Of a stretch of DNA of 60,000 nucleotides, positions 9,990-20,100 are shown one piece after another. The notes beneath the pieces are model-generated. The model was given only the letters and a program-made list of their open reading frames with translations, had not been told where the DNA came from and ran no database searches. Position numbers and translations under genes: made by a program. Location: positions 46,886,016-46,946,015 of the forward strand of contig CM055100.1 of NCBI GenBank assembly GCA_029204225.1. Reading direction: 5' to 3'. Source of the stretch: Diphasiastrum complanatum (taxonomy: Eukaryota > Streptophyta > Lycopodiopsida > Lycopodiales > Lycopodiaceae). The stretch's first letter is position 1, and every line of letters starts with the position of its first letter.

Positions 9990-12180
9990 TACTGCCCTCC
10001 AAAAATTTCCATTAAACTTATTGTCCCGATCGCTGACTATGCCGGAAGGTAGACCGTACAATTTAAATAGCTCGTCTGCAAACAACCTTGCTAACTCTGG
10101 AGCTCTAACGGTTGTTTTGGTCGGAATAAAATGAGCCATTTTGGTCAGACGGTCAACTGTGACCCATATAGCGTCATTACCCTTTTGGGTTTTAGGCAGG
10201 CCTACTATAAAATCCATGGAGATACTCTCCCATTTACCAGCTGATATATCTAAGGGCTGTAACAACCCTCCTGCCTTTAAACGCTCTGCTTTATTTACTT
10301 GACATTTCTAGCAATTGGTTACATATTGCTGGACGTTCTTTTTCATACTCGGCTAGAAACATTGCCTACGAAGAAGCTCATAGGTCTTCTGTATGCCTGG
10401 GTGCCCCGCACTAGGATTGTCATGACACTCATAAAAAACCTGTTGCCTATAATCCTCTGAATTGGGGACACATACTCTATCTCTATAGAGCAAGTACTCA
10501 TCCTGCATGGAATACTGTTTCCATTTGAATACTCAACCACTGGGGTTAGCTTGGGTAATACAGGCTCAGAGTCCTCAACGTCATCTGACGTATACTCGGA
10601 CTCATCATCATCCTCAACAGAAGCTGTCGTATTCTTGGATGAACTGGCACCAGCCCCAGGAACTAGTTCTGGAGTCTGTAACTGTCTGCTTTGGACTGAG
10701 TTCTAGATAGTAGAGAAGAATGCATCATGTTGGCACTTCCCTCTCAAGGATTCGAGTAACTCATTACGAATCTCAGCTCGTTTATCATAGGCATTTGCTA
10801 CTGTATTGAATTTCCCCCATCTATATCTGATAGACATATCAAACCCTTGCATCAACTCTGCCCAACGAGCTTTCCGACCTCGAAGCTCAGGTTGATTGCA
10901 AAGGTATCTGAGACTTTTATGGTCTGTCAGGACCTCAAAGTTGGCACCATATAAATAATGCCCAAGTAAGGGCATGAACTATAGAAAAGAGTTCCTTTTC
11001 ATGGCTCGAGTTTTTTACTCTCGAACGCAACTGGTCGTCCACTCTGAGTTAGTACAGCACCAACTGCAAAGTCGCTAGCATCTGTTTCGACCACAAATGG
11101 CTGATTGGGGTCGACAAATTTTAAAACTGGTGCTGTAGCTAAGGCTGTTTTGAGAGCATCAAAGCTCTCCTGCTGTGCGAACTCCCAAATGAACTCCTTT
11201 CCCTTCCCCTTAAGAAGATTTGTCATAGGAACTGCTATCTGGGCATATTCCTTGACAAATCGTCTGTAATATCCCGCCAAACCAAGTCTGAAGCTCTAGA
11301 ATATTCTGAGGTCGCAGCCAACTGAGTATGGCTTTAACCTTATTAGGGTCCATCTTAATCCCATCTGCCGAGATAATGTGACCCAAATAAGCTACTTCTT
11401 CAACGAAGAATTCACACTTGGATTCTTTAGCATAAAGCTTATGCTTTATAAGCAGTCGAAACACCTTTTTGAGGTGTTTTAGATGCTCCTTCCTCGTTTT
11501 GTTGTAGACGAGGATGTCATCCAAAAATACGACTACAAATTTACCCAAGTATGGTCTGAGGACACTGCTCATCAAGGTCATAAAGGTAGCTGGAGCATTT
11601 GTGAGCCCAAATGGCATCACCTTAAACTCGTAATGACCATGATGAGTCCTAAAAGCTGTTTTCAGGACATCTTCCGACTTTATACGGACTTGATGATATC
11701 CCGATCTGAGGTCTATTTTACTAAAAAACTTAGCCCCATCAAGTTGATCAAACAACTCGTCTGCCCGAGGCATAGGATACTTATTCTTAATTGTGACTGG
11801 TGAGGCCCATGGTGAACCACTGATCTGAATTTGGCCTTTCCCAAGATAATCTGTTGACTGCCTAGTTATTTCTTCATCCTCTGTTCGGCTGACCCGATAC
11901 GGAGGTTTAGAAACAGGTGTTGTACTGGTACTAGGTTTATTACATGATCTACCTCTCTGCTAGGTAGTAAACCATGTGGCAAATCTCCAAGAAAAACATC
12001 TTCAAATTTAGACAATAAAGTTTCTAATTTACTGATTTTCTGCTGTAAAGAACTAGAAATGGAAACGTCAGGAATAAACTGAAAGTCACATAAGAATACC
12101 TGATGGTCGTCATCTCCGATTAGCTGACAGAGCTCTGAACTGCAGACCATAGGGACTGTTGGGAACGTCATGCTCCCCAT
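9990..12180 (-). pseudogene. Gypsy-1 pol: RT, RNase H, integrase (frameshifted, truncated)
   Basis: Pol begins with the pre-RT block FEDVFLGDLPHGL (near 12010) and changes frame near 11900. RT runs from about 11773 ([20 protein letters not shown]) through [13 protein letters not shown] to FLDDILVY, a YVDD variant, near 11510. RNase H reads FVVETDASDFAVGAVL at about 11090 and, after a frameshift, VLTDHKSLRYL at about 10930. The integrase has an H2C2 zinc finger in pieces at 10280-10430 and a core with WESISMDFIVGLP and VSDRDNKFNGNFW. It then ends at the junction with Copia-2. At least four frame breaks are present. Confidence 0.85.
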
Positions 12181-13792
12181 GCAACTGGATCTCCTTATGC
12201 TGAAAGCTGAGGATGTTCTCCTGATAATTTCTGTGGAGGGAAGGTCCTAAACTGTAGAGCCAGTCTCTCCCGAGAACAATGTCTGTGCGATCCAGGTGCA
12301 TTATTTGAAAGTTTATTTCATCTTGGTACCCCTGAATACCAAGATTTAGATTACTTACCATAGTTTCCCGGATTTTCTTATCTTCACCCTTAGCTAATGA
12401 AACTATGTACCTATGCTGACTAGGTACCTCTGGAAGTCTGAGTTTTTTAACTAGGGTGTAGTTGATGAAATTATGAGTCACCCCATCATCAACCATAACT
12501 CTAACTGACTGGTCACCAACTTTACCATGCATACGTACTAGGTCATGCGACCCAAAACTGAAGGGTCTCGCTAGCATTGCAGAGGTTAGCTGGCAACAGT
12601 GTTCATGGTCTTCATGATACACTTTGATCTCGGAAGCTACCGAGTCACTGGGAAAACTTACGGTCTGAACAAGATGAACTTGTTTTTTATCTTTTTTATC
12701 TTTCTTAGTGAAAGGCCCCTTGAGACACTGTCTGACTGTGTGTCCCTTGCCCATGCACACAAAGCACAAACGCTCTTGTTTGGCTTTCTCAAAATCTTCT
12801 GATTTTAAGAGTTGTATGAGCAATGGGCGTTTCTGAGGAGCTTCACTTTTTACTTTATCTTCTTTCTTTCGTTTTAAAAATTTCTTTTTAAATTGAAAGT
12901 CTTTTTGAGAAGGCTGCTCCGAAAGGGGTTGTTGTCTCGCCCTCTTCCTACCCACTGAATCATCATAGATTTGAGCATATCTGAGAGCTTGCTCTAGGGT
13001 AGTAGGCGAGTTTCTCTGGACCTCTACTTTATATTCATCTTTGAGGCCACGAACAAATCCCCTGACTTTCTGATAGTCATCCATATTTTTAATTTTTAAG
13101 ATTGCTTCTCGACACTGCGAGATATATTGGATTAGCGACTTGTCCATTACTGTTTTCTCCCAGGCTCTATCAAGTTCATTTTCTGATAGAAACGCTCTTA
13201 GGAACGCTTCTTCAAAAGCCTTCCATGACCGAGGAGTCTGCCCAGTCTCTTGGAGGTTTAACCACCACTTATAAGCCATGGGCCCTAGGGAAAGACTGGC
13301 CTCAATAGCTTGCAAATGGTCAGGGGTTTGTTTAAGAGCATGGATGTTCTTCCATTTGCTGAGGAAGGTTTGTAAAATATCTGCGTTACTATCCTTCTCT
13401 TCCCCAATAAAAGTAGGAGGCTTTAAGTCTTTAAAGACACTGGGGTGAGACCGCATAGGCTCACCCGAAACTACTAGAAGTGGAGGAGAAGGGGACAACT
13501 GAGAAGTGGAGGGAAGACTTCCTTTCGCGGAACTCAAAATCAAACCTTTGAGTTCAACGAACGAGTCGTCCACACTGGACTTGAAATTGGCTAATGCCAA
13601 CTTCAGTTCATCCACTTTTGTTACCAAATGGAGAAACTGCTCCTTGGTAACCAGTTCGTCGAGTTCTTCGGCGAATTGTTCATGTTCTTCAACTTCCATG
13701 GGTTCTTTCCCCTTACTGAACCTCAGGGATTCCGTTTTTAATTCATCAATGCCTCTTGTCAGGGGTTGATCAGGTCCCGAAGAAGTGGTCAT
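12110..13792 (-). CDS. Gypsy-1 gag-protease polyprotein
   Basis: This is an open frame of 560 codons starting MTTSSGPDQPLTRG. Residues about 45-90 look coiled-coil. The retrotransposon gag core spans about 125-270 (AYKWWLNLQE, SWKAFEEAFLRAF, YISQCREAILKI). A lysine-rich stretch precedes the zinc knuckle CFVCMGKGHTVRQC (about residue 342). A retropepsin-like domain begins near residue 425, with VMVDDGVTHNFIN at the active-site position and IVLGRDWLYSLG near the end. The usual D-S/T-G triad reads D-D-G here, so protease activity is doubtful even though the frame is intact. Gag would form particles and bind RNA; it is followed by pol in shifted frames. Confidence 0.85.
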   Translation of the reverse strand: MTTSSGPDQPLTRGIDELKTESLRFSKGKEPMEVEEHEQFAEELDELVTKEQFLHLVTKVDELKLALANFKSSVDDSFVELKGLILSSAKGSLPSTSQLSPSPPLLVVSGEPMRSHPSVFKDLKPPTFIGEEKDSNADILQTFLSKWKNIHALKQTPDHLQAIEASLSLGPMAYKWWLNLQETGQTPRSWKAFEEAFLRAFLSENELDRAWEKTVMDKSLIQYISQCREAILKIKNMDDYQKVRGFVRGLKDEYKVEVQRNSPTTLEQALRYAQIYDDSVGRKRARQQPLSEQPSQKDFQFKKKFLKRKKEDKVKSEAPQKRPLLIQLLKSEDFEKAKQERLCFVCMGKGHTVRQCLKGPFTKKDKKDKKQVHLVQTVSFPSDSVASEIKVYHEDHEHCCQLTSAMLARPFSFGSHDLVRMHGKVGDQSVRVMVDDGVTHNFINYTLVKKLRLPEVPSQHRYIVSLAKGEDKKIRETMVSNLNLGIQGYQDEINFQIMHLDRTDIVLGRDWLYSLGPSLHRNYQENILSFQHKEIQLHGEHDVPNSPYGLQFRALSANRR

Positions 13793-13799
13793 TTTCAGA

Positions 13800-14667
13800 G
13801 ATAGAAAAGGAGTGCCTGACGTTTCCTCTCAAAAAAAAGTCGAAAAGACTAATTTATAATTGTACAAAAAAGGGAAAGAAGACTTAGCTGTTTCTGAGGA
13901 CTGTACTTCCAAAGAAAATACGAAGAGGAACCCTCTCAGCTCTTCCACAAATAATTTCAGACCTGCTGTCCCGTAAAATCCCAGTTTGAGGGTCCAAAAT
14001 GGTTCAAAAATTTCCGGATTCCTGAGGACTGCTCGCTGATCTCATTGCAGACCTGGGGCTCCAAAAAACCAGGCAAAGGACCCAAAAAAGTGCAAGAAAT
14101 TTCGAGGTTTGTAGCTCCTTACCCTCGCTGATCTGACAGCATACTGTCTGGCCAAAATTCCTCGGATTTGGGGCCCAAAACCAATCTGAAATTTCTGAAT
14201 TAGTAAGGACACCCTGCTCGCTGGTCAATCCTCTATGTCTACTACAAATCCCTGCTGGAAAAGACAGATGGATGACTGAAACACATCTGCGCTAGACCTG
14301 GGAGGAAGAACCCTCGCTGACCAATCTTGTAGATTTGTTAGAAAAACCCACCCCCTTAGGCTTCTGAAAAAACAGGGATGGATTTGGAAATTGGTATATG
14401 CCTGCCCAGCGCTGGCCTTTCCTTTGATTTTACTCTTAAAATCCTCTTGCAAAAGAAGGATTTGATGCTGCAGCTACAGCGATGGAGCTGCCCTCTGTTT
14501 CTGATCAAAAATCCACTCAATTTGCATCAAATTACACTATCAACACAGCGAAGGAGAGCTGGTTCTACAGCGATGTATCTATCTCCCTCTTTCCTGAATG
14601 TAAGATCTTTTCCCACACTCTGATAGCTTTTTTCTCTTGCTGAACTAAACTCCCAAAGAAGAAGATG
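13800..14667 (-). repeat. Gypsy-1 leader with a ~95-bp periodic repeat
   Basis: Between the primer-binding site and gag there is no gene. A CCCTCGCTGATC-like block recurs at about 13931, 14031, 14123, 14215 and 14311, about 92-100 bp apart. Each is followed by similar text (CAGACCTG-like, then a run such as GGGCCCAAAA). Confidence 0.6.
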
Positions 14668-14679
14668 GCTCTGATACCA
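14668..14679 (-). other. Gypsy-1 primer-binding site
   Basis: On the plus strand the sequence is GCTCTGATACCA, the complement of TGGTATCAGAGC. It is one base from the LTR edge and marks the 5' side of the element on the minus strand. Confidence 0.85.
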
Positions 14680-14680
14680 G

Positions 14681-15187
14681 TGTAAGAGATCCTAACACCA
14701 CAGTAGGGCAAACACTAACTCGCGAAATTTCTTTGTGTCACGTCTTGTAACTTACAGATTAAAAAGATTAAACATCTACAACCAATGTTGAACAACAAAA
14801 GAATGAAAAAAAATCAAGGTTTCAATCACTAAGACCATTATGAATGAAGTCGGAAAAATACTGATCCTCCCAGCCTTGCCTACTCCCTGATATGGAGCAA
14901 GCCCCTCCTAGCCCAGTGTGAGGCCTCGTAGCATGCATACTGCCAAGTGTCGGCCACGTGGCTCTGACATGGCCGACTGCACGTCGAGACCCAACGTGGG
15001 GCCCTATCCTGCTGACAAGGTCCCTAGGCTGTGTTAGGCCCGTCATGGCTATGGACCGTGCCAGGGCACACTACTCACACTGTCTTGCCCTATGGCCTGT
15101 TGGTCGTGTATGCTGGACATGACCCTGACTGTGGTATCTGACCTCCTGTGTTCTCTAAGGTTCGGCACTAGATATGTGCTCGTAACA
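14681..15187 (-). repeat. Gypsy-1 5' LTR
   Basis: Plus-strand edges are TGTAAGAGATCC and GTGCTCGTAACA, so on the element strand it starts TGTTACGAGCAC and ends TCTTACA. The solo LTR at 29910-30267 matches it in inverse orientation except for a gap of about 150 bp, which confirms both ends. Confidence 0.88.
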
Positions 15188-16055
15188 TGCGCCCACGCAA
15201 ATTTATCACAGAATTAGCCCACGGGGAAACATCCATCCCCGTGCTTACACCTCAAGGGCAACACCTTGACTCATCAAGTCCCCCGTTCTGCCGACCACCC
15301 CGACCGTGGACGCACCCGTGCTTACACTGTGGGCAGCACCTTCCACAACGGCTGTCCTGACAAATCCCAAGAAGTGGCCATCCCTGTGAGACTTGCGTAG
15401 CTGACCAACTAGTCAGCTTTGATACCACATGTTGCGTCGGCGCCTCAAAGGGCGCTGGGACTTGAGCGGTTTCCCCAACACGCGCTTAAGTCTAACATTC
15501 ATCCATCATGCACTTACGTAAAAGCCAACTTAGAAACGTAACAAGCTTAACCATTCAGACTTAAGAAAACTGGAATCCCAACCAACCCGAAAGCCAACTC
15601 AGAATCGTTCCCAAAAGGTAACCAAAGGCAAAGACAAGCCACACATGCAACCCAAGGCATAGTGATCGCCAAACTGACCAAATGGCATAGCGGCGAGCCA
15701 CACATCGGTGACGGGGACCCTTAGGCGCCGGCGATGCAAAAAGGTTGTAGTAAGAGTCCTTTCACTTGGACCGGTCCCGGAGGCGAAACCGAAATGGTAA
15801 TCATCCCCAAGGATCAACTTTATTAAATTTGGAAGAGGTTACATTCATACATAGACTGACTGATCTCGGGGCCACCAACACGTGCTGGGCATAGTGCCTG
15901 GGTCGCGCCGGTAGAGGGAGCCGAGACCTGGCGACTGGATTCCTAGCGCTGGTTAAGCTGCCCAAGTTTCTGTCTGCCGGACTCCCCCTATAGTTCCGGT
16001 GTGATTCGGCGCGCCCCCTCTGTCCTGGAATATAGTGCTTTCTGGTAAAGCACGT
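15188..16055 (-). mobile_element. Second gypsy-type LTR remnant with PBS
   Basis: GCTTTGATACCA at 15416-15427 is a variant initiator-Met primer site in minus orientation. Two bases later TGTTGCGTCGGCG (15430) looks like an LTR edge. GC-rich sequence continues to about 16055, where composition drops sharply, so the LTR probably ends near there. 15188-15415 would be leader of this older element, interrupted by Gypsy-1. No coding domain was found. Confidence 0.45.
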
Positions 16056-16785
16056 TTTTTTGGACTTAGTTTTTATTTTGCTACAAAGCTTCATGTTACT
16101 ATTTCACTTGTAACAGTTTATACTCCTCATGTTGCAGCTTTCAGTTCAGCATGGATAATTCAGCAGTTACTTCTTTAGCATCTGCACTTTTGCAATTTAT
16201 AGCTTTGGAAGCTACTTTTGTTTCTCGGACTCCTTTGGCTACTTACTCTATGGAATCGTTTTTCCTTTAGTCTATGCAATTTGTTTCTTTTATTAGCATT
16301 GGCCACAGCTTTCCTTGTTTATTTCAATATGAGATCTTTTTGTTTTACTACCCACATTGAGGGGGCAATGTCTTTGTTGTTGACATAAAGTCCATTCAAG
16401 CCTTATTCGACATTATCGGGACAGGACCCATTTATTTGGCAGGCACCAATGATTATCTTCATCCACAGGTTATTAAGCCTCTGTTTAAATTGCACAAATA
16501 GGCTGAAAGGGGTTGGCCAACTGACAGAGCCTCTTTGTTTTACGTGCTAGGGTTAAGCCCTAATTTTAAGTAGCGTATAAGTAGGAGTAAAGACATTCAT
16601 TCAGTAGCTTATGATTTGGATTATCCTTGAGCTCTTTGTGGGAGACTCATTGCTCTTCCTTGTAGGGGATTAGTTGTTGGTTGTACTTAATGTTCTTTCA
16701 GTATTCTTAGTTGGAGAATGCTGTTATGGTCCATTGTGCTCCATGTGATGCTAAATCTGTGATTAGGTTCATAACAACCCTCCAC
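16056..16785 (+). mobile_element. Probable LTR element tail (PPT plus LTR)
   Basis: A polypurine-like tract TTGAGGGGGCAA at 16357-16368 is followed by TGTCTTTGTTGTTGACATAAAG. This is the usual look of the 3' end of a plant LTR element. A possible LTR end is CCCTCCACA near 16785. There is no coding evidence; the boundaries are guesses. Confidence 0.3.
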
Positions 16786-17157
16786 ATTTGTGAGTTTGGC
16801 AGTTCTCGTGTACTTTTCACTCTTGTAATAATGTTGTGTTGTGTTTTTAAAGTGTGTTCCTATTAGGGTTTCTCACTATGCTCTTTTCATAATGGTGTGC
16901 TTAATCTTATTCTTGATCAATATGGAGATCTATGTGTGAGCTAATTAGCAAACTGCAATAGACATTTTTATCTCCTGTACTGAATGCAATTATGGTTCAA
17001 ATTGGAATTTTGGAATGTATAGCAATATGGGCATGCCACCATCAGAGGGCCCCATCTTTGCCTGTCATGTCATTCCTAAAGATTGAAACTTGAAATCGAC
17101 AAACATCTTGATTATATGAACCATCAAACAGCAGAATTTTAAAGGTCAAAATCTTAC

Positions 17158-20100
17158 CGTATAGAAGGACAAAGACAGGAAAGTAGGAGTTGCAATGAAC
17201 ATCGAATGCATAGAGCCTGTTTCAAATTAAAACGAATGAAATAGTTTTAAAATGAAAATCCAAATTCCAATACTTCATCTATCACAAACAGTAATTTTGA
17301 CAGCTTAAACTAAAAGTAAAAATATTATTCTTACCACTCGACACGTTGCTCTACAACATGGCTATGTAAGGCCGTTTCCTCCCTGAGGTAATTATTAGAG
17401 AGAAACCTACATACACACCGGTAACGAGTGCAAATATGATTTTCATATTAGGGCAACATAAGATCTGGACAAAGTAGCTTTTTAAGACGGCGGGAATACT
17501 GCTGAAAACTAAATGTCAAGCTCTATCAACTCGTTATGTATCTTAGTTTGCACCTTAAGTTGGACATAAGATTGATCAACCAGCCAGGTCAGAATCAAGA
17601 GCAGTGTCTAGTAACAGTTTCTATGTATTTGAAACATCCTATTAAGTAACAACATGAAACAGATTCATGGCATCAACAAGCTGCGTGATGAAAGGTTTAC
17701 CAGCATAGACTGGCCAAAGTAACGCCAATAAGCCAAAAATGCACCAGCAAAACTGATATTATTGTAAAGCCAGCATGTCCAACACTCTTGTCATAGCTGG
17801 ACATGCAGAGCATGAAAAAATAGCATAGTCACATTTAGGGATTAAGGTAAAAACGTATGAAACAAAATTAGTTGAGGCTTCAAGACAAAACAGAAATGAT
17901 GCCATAAAAGCCAGAAATTAATAGACTTACGCTGCACAATAAGCCGATGCTGCCAGAAGTAACAAGAAGCTACAAATCACCATGAATGCAGGATCGTCAC
18001 GGGCCCACTGGTTCTTAGTCTCTGCATACATTTTAGGCTACTTCAGCAAAAAGAAAAAGATTGATAAACCCCAACATCAAAATTTCTGACCTCTCCACTG
18101 GTCCCGAACAATGAGTTAGTCTATTCACTAACTTGCAAAGCAAACTGTTTGAATGAAATTTCAATGGATAATCATTCAGAATATGGACCATTTTACGTAC
18201 GCTTGTGGTACTTTGTATGTTGATAGCTGGAATTTGAGGACATAACCCCGCACAACAGCGACCGTTCCACATCAGGTCAGCCGCACAGACATAAGACATT
18301 GTCGCAGATGTTAAGTTTATCAGCTCCAAAGTATTGAGTCATTGCATCAGGCAAGGTGTTCAGAAGCAGCGAGTACGATCGATTTTTCCTATGCCACTAA
18401 TCTCTACAATTGTTTGAATGCCTGACTGGACTTTACACATTTAACAAAAACCTTATGAGCATGCATTGTACTGGCTACACATTGTCACACGAGTTTGACA
18501 ACAATCCAAATGGTAAGACAAAAGATTATACTTCCAACAATTATGAGCAAAATATCACAACAAAACGTAGATAAAGAGAGTATTGCAAATGCTAGCTCAA
18601 TCCGATGTAGAAAAGTAACTTTATGACAATCACCAAAAGTAGTATGATCTAGCTGAATGAATTCAAGGTGAAAAAATACTAATAATTTTAAGCTGCTCTC
18701 TGATCTAGGAACTAGTCTCTATACAATCACCCACTGATAATGAAGTCTTGAGGCCTACAAGACTGTCTAAGGGCCCACAAGTTAGGGTTGGCACTGCATC
18801 CTACCTCTAGGGGACCAATCATGGCCAAACAACTAATAATGTCAGTTATAATTGTATGATAACTCATAAAGAACCAAGTCGCAAAACATATGTAAATGTT
18901 AATTCCACGACGATGCAAGGACACAATCAGCATGGCAGGTACAAATGCCATCTTCTACCAGCGGCCTACTTTCATTAAGTTTATCAGCCGTTCCTGCGAC
19001 TATTATCCTTCCAATATTCCCCAATAACAGCTCTAAGACCAACCTAGATTCTTCTTCAAGCTTTACAAATTTGTTTCAGAAATCCTCAGTTTGTTTCCGC
19101 CATTCTTCTTCCCAGGAAATACGACAATGCCTTGCTACCTATGATGCTCAATCTATGCACGGGACATAGGTTCAGTCCGATACTAGCACAGATACACCTG
19201 CAACTTTTCTCAGGAACATCTTGAATTTCAAGGTACTCTTGCGCAATATACCCATCATGAAATAAGCAGGCTGCACCAAGAATCTCTTCAAAATCTCCAC
19301 TTGCACAGCAACGACCTCTCTGTCTACAGCTCTTTGTAATAATAATTACCCATCAGTACTTTCTCATGGGTTTTCTGGCTTCACTTTCATGAGGACGACA
19401 ACAACCTATGTAACATCTTTCACCTTCGCCTCACTCTCACCATGAAGGTTCATACCTCCAAAGAAATCCAGATGAAAGTGATGAATCTTCAATCAATTCT
19501 AGATCCTGTCTGGTTTACAACTTGCTGCTCATTCCATCATCAGCCAATTTATAGGGAAGCCCCTTCTTACAAAAAGCTTGGAATACTCATCAGCAATAAT
19601 TCTCCTTTAAATATTAATAAGATGCATGGAAATCCTGTAATCGTTTATAACTACGCACCTGATTTAACAATTGAAAACACAGCCACACTAGAAGTGCATT
19701 TCTAAGTTCATTTGCCCTTTTCTCTCCAAAATGATGCTCCGGGAGATTTTTCCTGATCCGTGATGAGCTCCAACCGTACATGCACTCAAGATGCACCCAA
19801 ACCTGTCCTCATGTTCAGGCCTGCAAATTGTGGAAAATGTCCTCTACTGTTCCTGAAGAGATAATCATGAGATTTGGTAGCCACATCATTAGGTCTAAAG
19901 TAAGCTTCACTGGCAGACCTAACTCTTATTCTTGATTTGGTAAATTTGGACATAGAATCACAACATGTCCCATCCCTCCAAGAAGGGCCCGTTCCCATTC
20001 AACTAGGCAAGACAAAGGAAGTAAACACTCGCACAGGCAATCAAGCCCTGCAATCTGCAAGAAAGGGTGATTAGCACTCTAATTTGATGCAAAACACTAT

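Larger units (their letters stand above)
9985..15187 (-). mobile_element. Gypsy-1, Ty3/gypsy retrotransposon lacking its 3' end
   Basis: On the minus strand the element reads 5' LTR (15187-14681), primer-binding site, a repeat-bearing leader, gag-protease, reverse transcriptase, RNase H and integrase. Gypsy order (RT before integrase) is clear. It stops inside the integrase core at about 9986, where it meets the truncated Copia-2. A solo LTR of the same family lies at 29910-30267 in the other orientation. Confidence 0.87.

Noticed and set aside
16100-17150. Last UNC-50 exon close to exon 7
   Set aside because: I read the minus strand down to 16.1 kb for a continuation such as HYFLSPLL or a GYDVLPFLERT-like block and found none.
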